This document shows, one piece after another, positions 46,014 through 54,171 of a DNA stretch of 64,000 bases. Under the pieces are notes generated by a model, which made no database searches, was not told where the DNA came from, and saw nothing but the letters and a program-made list of their open reading frames with translations. The position numbers and the translations under genes are program-made. The stretch covers positions 124,001 to 188,000 of the forward strand of contig OZ245013.1 in NCBI GenBank assembly GCA_965223675.1. The letters run 5' to 3'. This DNA is from JAGQKC01 sp965223675. Its GTDB lineage: Bacteria > Nitrospirota > Nitrospiria > Nitrospirales > UBA8639. Numbering within the stretch: the first letter of the stretch is position 1; every line of letters starts with the position of its first letter.

Positions 46014-46997
46014 TTATTCGCACGTTTTGGTAAATTCAATGATTCGGTTCTCAACCCAAAAATTATCTTCATGTACTTGAGAATGTTGATAGAATCCACA
46101 GTGTCCTCCGTGTTCTGGGGCGAGGAGCTGAATAAAAGGGTTGCCTTGAATTGCCTCGATGTTGAACGTGTGATAAGGGATGAAAGGATCATCCTGCGAA
46201 GTAATAATCAAGGTTGGAACACGTACCCGGTGTAAGAACTGTCGCGCGCCACATTGTTCGTAATAGTCTGCCGCATTCCGGTAACCACCATCTGGGGCTG
46301 TATATACGTCATCGAATTCCCACATGGTTCGAGTAGATGAAAATCTTGACAGGTCCCACTTATTTGGAAAATGCTGAGTTTTTCTTCTCAAGCGTGCCTT
46401 GAGTCTGCGGAGAAAATAATGGTGATACATCAAGTTTGTAGGTTGTTGGAGGGCTTCGACACAAGTAGCCGGATGAATATTCGGACATACCCCCACGACG
46501 CCTTGTAAACTCGTAAGTGAGTTTCCCACTTCTCCAGCGAGTTTTAAAGACAGGTTACCACCCATTGAAAATCCCGCAAGAACAATGTTGAAAAGGCCAT
46601 CACGTTTTGTGAGTTCCGTAATGACCGCATGAAGATCTCCGCTCATTCCTGTATTGTAGAGTGTTGGGGTCAAATGTTCGGTTCCTCCACAATTTCGTTG
46701 ATTGAGCCTGACCACGTTAATTCCTTCATGCCATGCTTTGTGCGCAATCCCCTTCATATAGTGCGATTCGGTGCACCCTTCAAGTCCATGTATGATAACT
46801 AATGTGGGATATTCTGGTGCAGGTGTTTGCCAATGGCACTTAGCCGAGATTTGAGAGTGAGAGTCAACTTGAAAGTGTCGCTCTTCTATTGGAACGTCTT
46901 TGAGGAGGTGAGGTCTGGGAATCCATCGTGGAATGAGTGTCATTCGATGGGGGCCATGTAAGAGTGGGTGAGGAATATATGGGAGTGGATTGAACAT
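46014..46997 (-). CDS. YheT-family alpha/beta hydrolase
   Basis: The 327-residue protein begins with the family element MFNPLPYIPHPLLHGPHRMT. The oxyanion region is VIIHGLEGCTESHYMKGIA. The nucleophile elbow GFSMGG is at about 148-153. The Asp/His parts are LIITSQDDPFIP and PEHGGHCGF. YheT relatives act as esterases on lipid or xenobiotic esters, with the natural substrate unknown. It has no operon partner, and an AT-rich intergenic region lies upstream. Confidence 0.92.
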   Translation of the reverse strand: MFNPLPYIPHPLLHGPHRMTLIPRWIPRPHLLKDVPIEERHFQVDSHSQISAKCHWQTPAPEYPTLVIIHGLEGCTESHYMKGIAHKAWHEGINVVRLNQRNCGGTEHLTPTLYNTGMSGDLHAVITELTKRDGLFNIVLAGFSMGGNLSLKLAGEVGNSLTSLQGVVGVCPNIHPATCVEALQQPTNLMYHHYFLRRLKARLRRKTQHFPNKWDLSRFSSTRTMWEFDDVYTAPDGGYRNAADYYEQCGARQFLHRVRVPTLIITSQDDPFIPYHTFNIEAIQGNPFIQLLAPEHGGHCGFYQHSQVHEDNFWVENRIIEFTKTCE

Positions 46998-47484
46998 TCT
47001 GTGATGAGAGGCGTAGGGCTTTCACTCGTTCTATTGTTTTACACGAGAGGAGAACGCCGAGCAACGATTGACAGATACATCATGAGGAATTAATTCCTGG
47101 ACAGACTCTTAGGGGTAAGTTCCAAATACGATATATGGTAGTCTGTGAGGAGATGCCACAATGCCTAACAATTGTGCAGTTTGTCATTCTTGAGCAGTAG
47201 GTCAGTCAAACAGATGTTTTCTCATGTGTCCATTCACAATGTTGTCCACAGAATCTGTGGGGGACGAGTCGTTGGTCTTTACGAGTGGTGAAATTCATTG
47301 ATTAACTAGTCAGTGAGAGTTTTTCCTTTTTTATAGTAGCTATTCACAAAGTTTTTCGATTAGTTTGACATACCCATGTATTGACTTTTAGAAAAGTATG
47401 TCCATGGACTTTTTGATTAGGATTGATAGCGATGCATAAAAATAGTGGGCACAGTCCAACTTTGTTTTTCCCAATTGGAGTATT
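46998..47484. other. Intergenic region between YheT and cytochrome c genes
   Basis: About 490 bp without a confident gene. A very short frame at 47161 (MPNNCAVCHS then TGA) has a CxxCH motif behind GAGGAG but stops at codon 11. The rest is AT-rich and must include the promoter of the cytochrome gene. Confidence 0.4.
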
Positions 47485-48033
47485 GTGACGCAACATAATT
47501 CAAAGCCGCCTTTAGATCGAGAAACGGGGTTAATCATTCTCGTTGTCTGTGGAGGGATCTTGGTGACGTTGTTGTTTACTTTTTTTTCTGGTAAGTCGAA
47601 TCCTACAAAACAAGCCGCAGAGCCTCAAGGTCAAGAAGCCAAAGGAGGCTCATCAACTAATAAAGTTGGGGTGGGAAAGCCCAAGGTCTCGCTGGCCAAT
47701 GTGCCATTGGCTACGGGCGATGAACCAATTCCAAAACTTTTCATTCAATCGGGTTGTGCGGCCTGCCATACCATACCGGGAATTCTGGCAGCAAAGGGGC
47801 GCGAAGGTCCTCGTTTGGTCCTGGGCAAGAATGGTCCAAAACGTTTAACGGATCCCAATTATCTTGGCAAGGCGACCACGGTTCATGAATACATCATGGA
47901 ATCGATCCTCGAGCCAGGCGCCTACGTGGTTCCTGGTTATCCTGATCGTGTGATGCCCCGCTGGTATGGAAAGAAATTGAGCGCGAGTGCGCTCGACAAA
48001 ATTGTGTCCTATCTCGAACGGACTTCCGAATAG
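47485..48033 (+). CDS. Membrane-anchored monohaem cytochrome c
   Basis: The 182-residue protein (GTG start, TTGGAG site) has one N-terminal helix (GLIILVVCGGILVTLLFTFF) that would anchor it with the haem domain in the periplasm. A low-complexity linker (about 35-75) leads to the haem site SGCAACHTIPG (CxxCH, about 91-99). Likely Met ligand candidates include VMPRWYGKKLS near the end, and SASALDKIVSYLE is the usual terminal helix. It can shuttle electrons between periplasmic oxidoreductases and a terminal oxidase, which fits a nitrite oxidiser. It stands alone here. Confidence 0.9.
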   Translation: MTQHNSKPPLDRETGLIILVVCGGILVTLLFTFFSGKSNPTKQAAEPQGQEAKGGSSTNKVGVGKPKVSLANVPLATGDEPIPKLFIQSGCAACHTIPGILAAKGREGPRLVLGKNGPKRLTDPNYLGKATTVHEYIMESILEPGAYVVPGYPDRVMPRWYGKKLSASALDKIVSYLERTSE

Positions 48034-48500
48034 TCCTACATTGCTACCTTCCTCCTCCTCCCATCTTTGACTACATCAATACCTACCCTATTTTCACACA
48101 GAGCTAATCGTTTGCACTTCGCTACAGTAAAAGGTTGTCTTCGTTCTTCTGCTCCTTCTCTTGCCTGCAATGATCAGATAGCCTGGTATCGAAAGCGATA
48201 CGCAAGCGTCAAGTAAAGATATATTTTTTTTCTTTGTGCTGCATTGAGCGTCGAGTTTTGTTTCTATTTTCAATCAATGTCATGTCAGAGGAAATAGAAG
48301 GAAGATTCTGAAAATACTGGACTTTTCCAATGTTGATGCAATCCACGATATTGTCGATCAATTGGTTGGTATTGAGTTTGCTTTCATTAGTATTCGTGAG
48401 TTGGTGCACTAACTGTTTTCAAGCATATTGAACCTACATTAATTTATCAATGTGAACACCATCACTTCAAAAATGGAGCCTTGGTGATAAGGAGATTGTT
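48034..48500. other. Promoter-containing region before the GG-motif protein cluster
   Basis: About 470 bp without a supported gene. A minus-strand frame at 48209-48409 is Asn/Lys-rich and looks fortuitous. The strong AAGGAGA ribosome site of the first precursor lies at its end. Confidence 0.45.
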
Positions 48501-48848
48501 ATGAAAATGTTTCAACAGGTCATTATTTCAGCAGCGTTGGTGTTATCTGCAGGGACGGCCATGGCCATGACAGGCAACAATGTGAATGAGCCAGATGGCT
48601 TCCATGCCTTGAGTCAATTTACCAATGTGGAGAGGCAAGGTGTAAGAACACTCTCTGATGAGCAATTAGGCGATATTCAGGGAGGTAGAGTATCTCATGA
48701 TGATTTGGTTTCCAACTGGCCAAAGTGGATCTTGCCCTATATTCGATATAGTGAGACTCTTGGCCCGGATCCAGTGCCATGGAAACATTATCAAGCTTTC
48801 TTCGAGCCGGATCCTGAGCCGTGGAATCCCGGTGTGGAGATAACGTAA
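48501..48848 (+). CDS. Secreted GG-motif precursor protein 1 (115 residues)
   Basis: A clear AAGGAG site precedes the ATG. Residues 1-22 form a Sec signal peptide (cleavage after TAMA). The pro-region has PDGFHAL with GFHAL at 33-37 and then TLSDEQLGDIQGG, with the Gly pair at 61-62. That pattern (L-S-x-E-x-L-x-x-I-x-G-G) is the leader consensus cleaved by C39 peptidases. The 53-residue remainder has PKWILPYIRYSE and ends with AFFEPDPEPWNPG. Two paralogues follow at 48950 and 50245. A C39 lipoprotein lies downstream at 51703, so I infer two-step maturation: signal peptidase, then C39 cleavage after GG in the periplasm. The activity of the mature peptide is unknown. Confidence 0.8.
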   Translation: MKMFQQVIISAALVLSAGTAMAMTGNNVNEPDGFHALSQFTNVERQGVRTLSDEQLGDIQGGRVSHDDLVSNWPKWILPYIRYSETLGPDPVPWKHYQAFFEPDPEPWNPGVEIT

Positions 48849-48949
48849 CGATACCTACACACAGGTAGAGACGCTCTTTTCTTTGGCTTTGTGAGCTTCA
48901 TAGAACCAAAGTAGCTCTTAGAAATATTTTTCGTAAAAGGAGAATTAGA

Positions 48950-49393
48950 ATGAACATGACCCAACAACTTATCATTGCTGCAGCACTGGTATTGTCTGCA
49001 AGTTTCGCTATAGCTGAAACAGGCAACAATGGGAATTTTAGTGAAGGATTTCATGCTTTGCGGCAGATGCCGAATCAAGGGACATACGCAATAGCTGCTC
49101 TCACAGATGAGCAATTGGGAAATATCGTAGGCGGGTATCTTGCGCCCGACCAAAATCCTAGTGATTTTCCGCCATGGATTTTACCGTATGTCAGGACGTC
49201 CCAATCTTATACATTTGGGGGCAGTAGTGGGGGGCCTTGGTTGCTTCCAAATCCGGAAGATCCAGATCGTCCATGGGGGCCGCTAGGACCGGTGGTGAAA
49301 ACATGGAATGCCCATCTTTTTGAACCCACACCTGAAGTCAACAAAGGAAGGCTGACGATCGACACCGTTCCGCAACCTACTAAGAATTGGTAG
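48950..49393 (+). CDS. Secreted GG-motif precursor protein 2 (147 residues)
   Basis: AAAAGGAGAATTAGA precedes the ATG. The layout matches precursor 1 exactly: signal peptide to residue 22 (SFAIA), GFHAL at 33-37, and LTDEQLGNIVGG ending in Gly61-Gly62. The cargo is 85 residues and shares PPWILPYVR with precursor 1. It then has a Gly/Ser/Pro/Trp-rich stretch (FGGSSGGPWLLPNPEDPDRP) and a C-terminal box LFEPTPEV related to FFEPDPEP. It is 101 bp downstream of precursor 1. A hairpin at 49514-49538 may end this two-gene transcript. Confidence 0.8.
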   Translation: MNMTQQLIIAAALVLSASFAIAETGNNGNFSEGFHALRQMPNQGTYAIAALTDEQLGNIVGGYLAPDQNPSDFPPWILPYVRTSQSYTFGGSSGGPWLLPNPEDPDRPWGPLGPVVKTWNAHLFEPTPEVNKGRLTIDTVPQPTKNW

Positions 49394-50244
49394 CCTAACA
49401 CTTCGTGGAGTTTATTGAGACACATTTGCTGTCGCTCACATGCCTTGAGCTACAGAATTGAGAATTTCTGTGCTCAAAGATTGCCGATCTGATCTGGAGA
49501 ATACACGAACGAGGAGTGACTCTCTCTGAGAGTCGCTCTTGTGTACTCAGAATTAACCTACCTTCAAGTAAGAACTCCGTGCTTGATGCATTCCTCGTGT
49601 CCTTTCATTCAAGTTTCCCTCTCAAGCACTAGTCGATGAATCGTAGAAAACTTTGTATCTGAAACAGTCCATAGTTGGGGCAACCGAGACTTTCCCTTTT
49701 GATAATTTGTGTGTCCTGCTTGCTCTTTCTCATCTGTGTGTTGAGATGATCCCCAAACAACATCTTGGAATTTCTTTTGAATGGAAGGGCATTCCCTGGT
49801 GTGGGAGAGGTCTTCGGCGAATCATGAAAAAAGTTCCTGCCTCGAATTCGACCATAACCTTTTGTGTTCCGTTGTCGGATATCCCAAATTGTTTTACCGC
49901 GTTGGTATGACCCGTACGGTCACGTGTTTGTTCCTCGTATCCGAAGCGATACGAACATGAGAAAAACGATACGTCCACCCTTGAGGATTGCTTAGATTAT
50001 TATGGCCTCTGCATTGTGTTTGTGTGAGTAGTGTTTTCATTCCTCTCAATAACCCCCTGTATTTGCAAGTCTATTTGTATTTTTTTCAGCTTCACAAAAT
50101 AAAAGTCGCCGTGTTGGTACCGAGCTTGCTCTGTAAGAAGATGTGTTGGTGCATCAGCTATTCATCAGGACATTTGAAATGCATGCAAGTCCATTAAAAC
50201 CGAATTGCCTTCCCTGTGTGGAAGCCGGAAAGAAAGGAGATGTT
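49394..50244. other. Gene-poor gap between precursors 2 and 3
   Basis: About 850 bp with no supported gene. A plus frame at 49653-49910 and a minus frame at 49730-49978 overlap, and neither shows family features or good start signals. I found no relic of a fourth GFHAL/GG precursor in either strand. Confidence 0.45.
49514..49538 (+). terminator. Hairpin downstream of precursor 2, possible terminator
   Basis: GAGTGACTCT and AGAGTCGCTC form a 10-bp stem (one G-U pair) with a 5-nt loop. The tail CTTGTGT is only weakly U-rich, so termination may be partial. It lies about 120 bp after the precursor 2 stop. Confidence 0.55.
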
Positions 50245-50655
50245 ATGAATATCGTGAAACACGCGATCATTGCAGCTACATTAGTTTTGTTCACCGGTAC
50301 GGCTATGGCAGAAATGGGTGGGTCACCTGACAGCATGGATGGGTTCCATGCTTTGAGTAATGTTGCTCCCCTCAGTGATCAAAACACGACTCCCCTCACT
50401 GATGCCCAGCTTGATGGGATTGTTGGAGGGTGGACTCCAAATCCAATCGATCCTCCTATCATTATTGTTTTTCCGCCAAGATGGCCGTGGCCATGGCCTG
50501 GACCGGTTTGTTTATCCTGCCCGTATCCGGTCGACAGTTACAAAGACCAAGTCATCAATCCACAATACACGACTGCTTTACGAGGGAACGCCGTGATGTT
50601 TAACCCTCAACCGGAACCTCCAGGTTCACTGATGCCGTCGCTTACCGCGCGTTAG
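50245..50655 (+). CDS. Secreted GG-motif precursor protein 3 (136 residues)
   Basis: I choose ATG 50245 because AAAGGAGA lies just upstream and the signal peptide then aligns with its paralogues. The longer frame from 50143 adds 34 unrelated residues. Signal peptide to residue 22 (TAMA), MDGFHAL with GFHAL at 33-37, LTDAQLDGIVGG with Gly61-Gly62. The cargo is Trp/Pro-rich (FPPRWPWPWPGP) and carries a CLSC pair, which could form a disulfide or bind metal. Near the end is VMFNPQPEPPG, matching the F-x-P-x-P-E box of the other two. It is 112 bp upstream of the outer-membrane barrel gene and probably in the same transcript. Confidence 0.8.
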   Translation: MNIVKHAIIAATLVLFTGTAMAEMGGSPDSMDGFHALSNVAPLSDQNTTPLTDAQLDGIVGGWTPNPIDPPIIIVFPPRWPWPWPGPVCLSCPYPVDSYKDQVINPQYTTALRGNAVMFNPQPEPPGSLMPSLTAR

Positions 50656-50767
50656 CATCATGCTGTAATTGAGTTGGTCATTCACAGGCGCGTCGTGCCC
50701 AGTAGTCAGAGGTGGTGCCCACAGGGTACCGCCTCTGACGGGGGAAAATGCGGAGAAGGAACAAGTG

Positions 50768-51661
50768 ATGAAACGTTTATGTCGTACCTGGCTATTTGTG
50801 GGTCTTCAGTGTGTCGCATGTGTTTTGGTGCCGAGTCTTTCAGCTTTGGCTCAATCTCTTGAAGGTGATCGGCAGGAAGAAGCTGAAGAATTTCAGGAGT
50901 CACGAGATCTGTTTTTGCGTCAAGAAAAGATCGTCTTTAGCCAGGGGGACCTATTGGCAGAGTTCTCCACGTCATACAGCAGTAATACGTCCCAGCTATT
51001 TAACTTAGAACTCAAATCACGAAGTTGGGATAATGCTATCAATTTGCAATATGGGTTATTGAATGGTCTTCAGTTGGGCTTGCAGATTCCTGTGCTGGTT
51101 AATGCAGTACAAGAGTCGAATAATGTACTGAATGGGCAGTCCACTCGAGATGAAGATCGTGGGTTTGGAGATGTGAGTGGAGATTTACGATATCAGTTGC
51201 TCGGAGAAGGACCAGGTCGGCCAGATGTCATTCTTGATGTTAATGTCAAGTCAAGAACCGGTGGGCAAACGCTTCGTGGGTCAGGACATTGGAATGTCGG
51301 CGGAGGGTTCACCCTGGTAAAGACTCTCGACCCTGCGGTGATTTTCGCCAGGTTTGGGTACACGGAAACCATCAAGCGAAAGAACTTCAATCCAGGAAAT
51401 ATCTTTGAATATCGATTTGGAGTTGGATTTTCTCTCAATGACCGCGTGAGCTTGAATGCGCAGCTCAGCGGAGCATTCTTGGGTCGAAGCCGTCAACGAG
51501 GGACCCAAATACTTCGTTCGAGTCGGGAGGTTGCGAGTGTCTTGTTGGCGACGACGATTCTTCTTGATCGCCATCTTTCAATTGAACCGGTTATTGGTGC
51601 CGGGCTTACCGATGAAGCCAATGACTTGACCTTTGGGGTACGTTTTCCCTATCGCTTCTAA
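50768..51661 (+). CDS. Outer-membrane beta-barrel protein of the GG-motif cluster
   Basis: I start at ATG 50768 (GAAGGA site), giving 297 residues. A Sec signal peptide (about 1-29, ending ALAQ) is followed by a Glu-rich helix (DRQEEAEEFQESRDLFLRQ). About 240 residues of alternating beta-strand pattern follow, ending in GVRFPYRF. The C-terminal Phe is the standard Bam recognition end. The N-terminal part leading into the barrel (IVFSQGDLLAEFSTSYSS) resembles what I recall of barrels encoded next to C39 peptidases, such as FapF of the Pseudomonas Fap amyloid system. Here the barrel lies between precursor 3 and the C39 lipoprotein, so it is the candidate export pore. A general outer-membrane channel is the alternative. 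Confidence 0.75.
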   Translation: MKRLCRTWLFVGLQCVACVLVPSLSALAQSLEGDRQEEAEEFQESRDLFLRQEKIVFSQGDLLAEFSTSYSSNTSQLFNLELKSRSWDNAINLQYGLLNGLQLGLQIPVLVNAVQESNNVLNGQSTRDEDRGFGDVSGDLRYQLLGEGPGRPDVILDVNVKSRTGGQTLRGSGHWNVGGGFTLVKTLDPAVIFARFGYTETIKRKNFNPGNIFEYRFGVGFSLNDRVSLNAQLSGAFLGRSRQRGTQILRSSREVASVLLATTILLDRHLSIEPVIGAGLTDEANDLTFGVRFPYRF

Positions 51662-51702
51662 AGGAGTCCTTCCACGACTGTTCTGTAATCAAATAGAGGC
51701 CA

Positions 51703-52398
51703 ATGAAAACCTTTTTTTCTCTGTTGTCTTTGTTCTTGTGCTTGATTGGGCTATCAGGCTGTGCGGGTTCGTTCATCGCCAATTCATCAGAACATCAATG
51801 GTCGACGATCAAGAGGCATACGTTAAAAGAACTCCGTGACCGCAATGTAGTTAAACAAAAGGAAGATTATTCCTGTGGAGCTGCTGCACTTGCCACCTTA
51901 CTGCTCTATTACTATGGTGAAGAGACTTCTGAAACTGAATTGCTCAAACTTCTCAAAGAGCAAATATCTTCGGAAGAATGGCCGACGAAGTCTGTGCAAG
52001 GGTTTTCATTGCTTGATCTCAAAAAAGTGGCGAAGACGAAAGGGTTTCGTGCCGCTGGTTTTGAATTGACGATCGAACAGCTTGCGAAGTTAACAGCCCC
52101 AGTCATCGTGTTTATCGAACCTTTAGGCTATAAACATTTTGCTGTTTTGCGTGGGGTTGATCGTGGCCGAGTATATCTAGCGGACCCTTCCCGAGGTAAT
52201 TTACGAATGAGTATTCATCGGTTTATGGAGGAGTGGGGAGGAGTTATCTTTGTACTTGGAAAGTCTGGAGAAGAGAAACTAAAGGACTACCCCCTTGCAT
52301 TGCCTCGACACGACGTGCAAAACCCCGAACTCCGCCGGCTTGGCTCGATGCTGAGGCTTGGTAATACTGTCCAACGACAAAACCTTCGAACATTTTAG
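51703..52398 (+). CDS. C39-family cysteine peptidase lipoprotein
   Basis: The 231-residue protein has a signal peptide ending in a lipobox (GLSGC, Cys20), so it is anchored on the periplasmic side. The C39 domain has KQKEDYSCGAAALATLL with nucleophile Cys58. The His145 region is GYKHFAVLRGVDRG, and VYLADPSRG supplies Asp161. Unlike bacteriocin exporters, it is not fused to an ABC transporter. Pseudomonas FapD is also a stand-alone exported C39 peptidase. Its natural substrates here are the three precursors ending their pro-regions in GG. It follows the barrel gene by 41 bp. Confidence 0.9.
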   Translation: MKTFFSLLSLFLCLIGLSGCAGSFIANSSEHQWSTIKRHTLKELRDRNVVKQKEDYSCGAAALATLLLYYYGEETSETELLKLLKEQISSEEWPTKSVQGFSLLDLKKVAKTKGFRAAGFELTIEQLAKLTAPVIVFIEPLGYKHFAVLRGVDRGRVYLADPSRGNLRMSIHRFMEEWGGVIFVLGKSGEEKLKDYPLALPRHDVQNPELRRLGSMLRLGNTVQRQNLRTF

Positions 52399-52557
52399 GT
52401 GAAAAACTTGTTTCCCGTTTCACCTTGGTACCTTTTGAGACTTCAGTAGCAAGTTCGATACTCTTGATGTATCTGTTTTGATGACTTTCTTCTCTAACCC
52501 ACTGTCAGATCTCCCTTGATTCTCCTTGTCGATCAGAAATTTATGTTTATTATCAAG

Positions 52558-52603
52558 GTGCTCGTCAAGAGCACTCCCCAGTACGGTATTTCTGGCATAC
52601 CGT
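52558..52603 (+). terminator. Two adjacent perfect hairpins after the C39 gene
   Basis: GTGCTC-GTCAA-GAGCAC (52558-52574) and ACGGTAT-TTCTGGC-ATACCGT (52583-52603) are perfect 6-bp and 7-bp stems. Neither is followed by a strong T-run. They may be a tandem terminator for the cluster or an RNA control element for the gene at 52696. Confidence 0.45.
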
Positions 52604-52707
52604 TTGCTCTACCATGGATAGAGGAGTGAAAAGTTGGTGCATGATAGCGCGAATCGTGGACGTTAGATCTGCTCAGCGGAGCATGAAACGATCAGGTGGA
52701 TATTCAT

Positions 52708-53130
52708 ATGATGATATTTCCCACACGAAGGAACTCAAATTTATTCAGGAGCCTTGCCTGGCATAGAAAGAAGACTCGTTTCTTTTTTGAATTCTTGGTT
52801 CGAACAGGTTCGGTTTTCGCGATGCTTATTTTTTGGGGGGGAGCTCTCGGGTGCGCAACAGATAATCAGTATAGAGAAGAGCATGTCATTAAAGACTTGA
52901 AGGTGGTATTTGTTGATCAACAAACCTTGTATGAGGAATGGCAGGGGCATACAGGGAAAAGTGGAGTAAAATTTATGCCCTACCATGATGGTGGGATTCC
53001 ATTGGTTAAAACGCTCAGAGGTTTCTATGATTTTTCTACGAACACGCTGTATTGTCCGAAATGGAATTTTACAGTTTGTGGTCACGAGTTGCATCATGCA
53101 GCCTTAGGGCATTTTCATGCCAAGGAGTAA
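52708..53130 (+). CDS. Small lipoprotein with an HExxH zinc-protease motif
   Basis: The preferred start is ATG 52708 (AGGTGG site); a GTG at 52696 is also in frame. The protein is about 140 residues. After a basic N-terminus, a hydrophobic segment ends in a lipobox-like GGALGC, so it is probably exported and lipid-anchored. The C-terminus carries TVCGHELHHAALGHFH, an H-E-x-x-H motif with a further His, at the very end of the protein. The middle (VIKDLKVVFVDQQTLYEEW) has no family I know. The size is minimal for a zincin. It lies downstream of the C39 lipoprotein on the same strand, so it may act on the same secreted peptides. A non-catalytic metal-binding role is possible. Confidence 0.65.
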   Translation: MMIFPTRRNSNLFRSLAWHRKKTRFFFEFLVRTGSVFAMLIFWGGALGCATDNQYREEHVIKDLKVVFVDQQTLYEEWQGHTGKSGVKFMPYHDGGIPLVKTLRGFYDFSTNTLYCPKWNFTVCGHELHHAALGHFHAKE

Positions 53131-53308
53131 TTCTTCAAATCGTTTCGGGATAACTGAATCGGCTATAGCCTTTGATGACTGTCGGTCCAAATCCAGATGT
53201 CTAGAGAGAGTGTGTATTTGCGAAGATGTTGTAGCGCAAGATGTTCCTGTCTGGGCCCATTGCCGTGTGACTGGACTTAGGAAGAGCTCTAAGTTATGCG
53301 GGCTACCT

Positions 53309-54103
53309 TCACTCTGGTAAAAAGTAGAAATGATTGGTTGGGCCGTGTCCTTGGCCAATCGTGAGGCTGTGGCGAATAGCTGAGGTGATATAGCGTTTTG
53401 ATGCTTCAATTGCAGCAGGCAGAGGCATGCCCTTGGCGAGATTGGCCGCAATGGCCGATGCATAGGTGCAGCCCGTACCGTGTGTGTTGGGTGTGTCAAT
53501 AAATTCTCCAGGATACATTTTAAAGAACCGTCCATCGTAAAGTAGATCCATTGCGGGTTTTTCAAGCAGGTGCCCTCCTTTAATGAGTACATGCTGGCAT
53601 CCGAGTTGATGAATGGCCTTTGCTGCTTGCCGCGCTTCTGCAAGTGTTTGAATTTTCATCTCTGCTAGCAACTCGGCTTCATGGATATTCGGTGTGACCA
53701 GTAGTGCCAGAGGGATGAGGTCCGTCTTCAGCACATGTATGGCGTCATTCTGTAACAGATGATGGCCAGTTTTTGAGACCATGACCGGGTCGACAATCAG
53801 ATTCTTTCCTTGGTATTCGGTTAACTTTTTACTTACGGTTTGGACAATGTCCGCAGTCGAAAGCATACCTGTTTTGACTGCGGCTACGTCAAAGTCTGAA
53901 AAAATGGTATCTAACTGAGCTTCGACGATCGAAAGAGGAAGGTCATGAATCGCAGTGACTTCTTGAGTATTTTGTGCGGTGATCGAAGTAATGACCGACA
54001 TGCCGAAGACGCCATGAGCAGACATCGTGTTGAGGTCAGCTTGAATACCGGCACCTCCTCCGGAATCTGAACCTGCGATTGTGAGAACCTGCTTCTTAAT
54101 CAA
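53309..54103 (-). CDS. thiD: Hydroxymethylpyrimidine/phosphomethylpyrimidine kinase
   Basis: The 264-residue protein is a standard ThiD. Diagnostic parts are LTIAGSDSGGGAGIQADLNTM (substrate loop), MSVITSITAQNTQEV, VDPVMVSKTGHHLL, LVTPNIHEAELL, LIKGGHL and the anion-hole/catalytic loop TPNTHGTGCTYASAIAANLAKG. It phosphorylates HMP to HMP-P and HMP-PP for thiamine synthesis. No TPP riboswitch is recognisable upstream, and no other thiamine gene adjoins. It ends close to the HExxH gene in convergent orientation. Confidence 0.96.
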   Translation of the reverse strand: MIKKQVLTIAGSDSGGGAGIQADLNTMSAHGVFGMSVITSITAQNTQEVTAIHDLPLSIVEAQLDTIFSDFDVAAVKTGMLSTADIVQTVSKKLTEYQGKNLIVDPVMVSKTGHHLLQNDAIHVLKTDLIPLALLVTPNIHEAELLAEMKIQTLAEARQAAKAIHQLGCQHVLIKGGHLLEKPAMDLLYDGRFFKMYPGEFIDTPNTHGTGCTYASAIAANLAKGMPLPAAIEASKRYITSAIRHSLTIGQGHGPTNHFYFLPE

Positions 54104-54171
54104 GATAATCTCGTGTGTGTGTAAGAAGATACGATATAGAAACGCAAAAACCTCAGGCTAGGCATGCTTGA

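Noticed and set aside
47161..47193. Tiny frame MPNNCAVCHS with a CxxCH haem-like motif behind GAGGAG
   Set aside because: It stops at codon 11. Reading through the TGA gives no family-like sequence, and there is no sign of a selenocysteine element.
48209..48409. Minus-strand 66-codon frame upstream of the GG-motif cluster
   Set aside because: Asn/Lys-rich composition of AT-rich noncoding DNA, no ribosome site, no family.
49653..49978. Overlapping plus and minus frames in the gap between precursors 2 and 3, tested as a fourth precursor
   Set aside because: No signal peptide, GFHAL box or GG motif in any frame.
53104..53643. Minus-strand 179-codon frame overlapping thiD
   Set aside because: It lies in another frame of a clear thiD gene and has a composition typical of an out-of-frame shadow.
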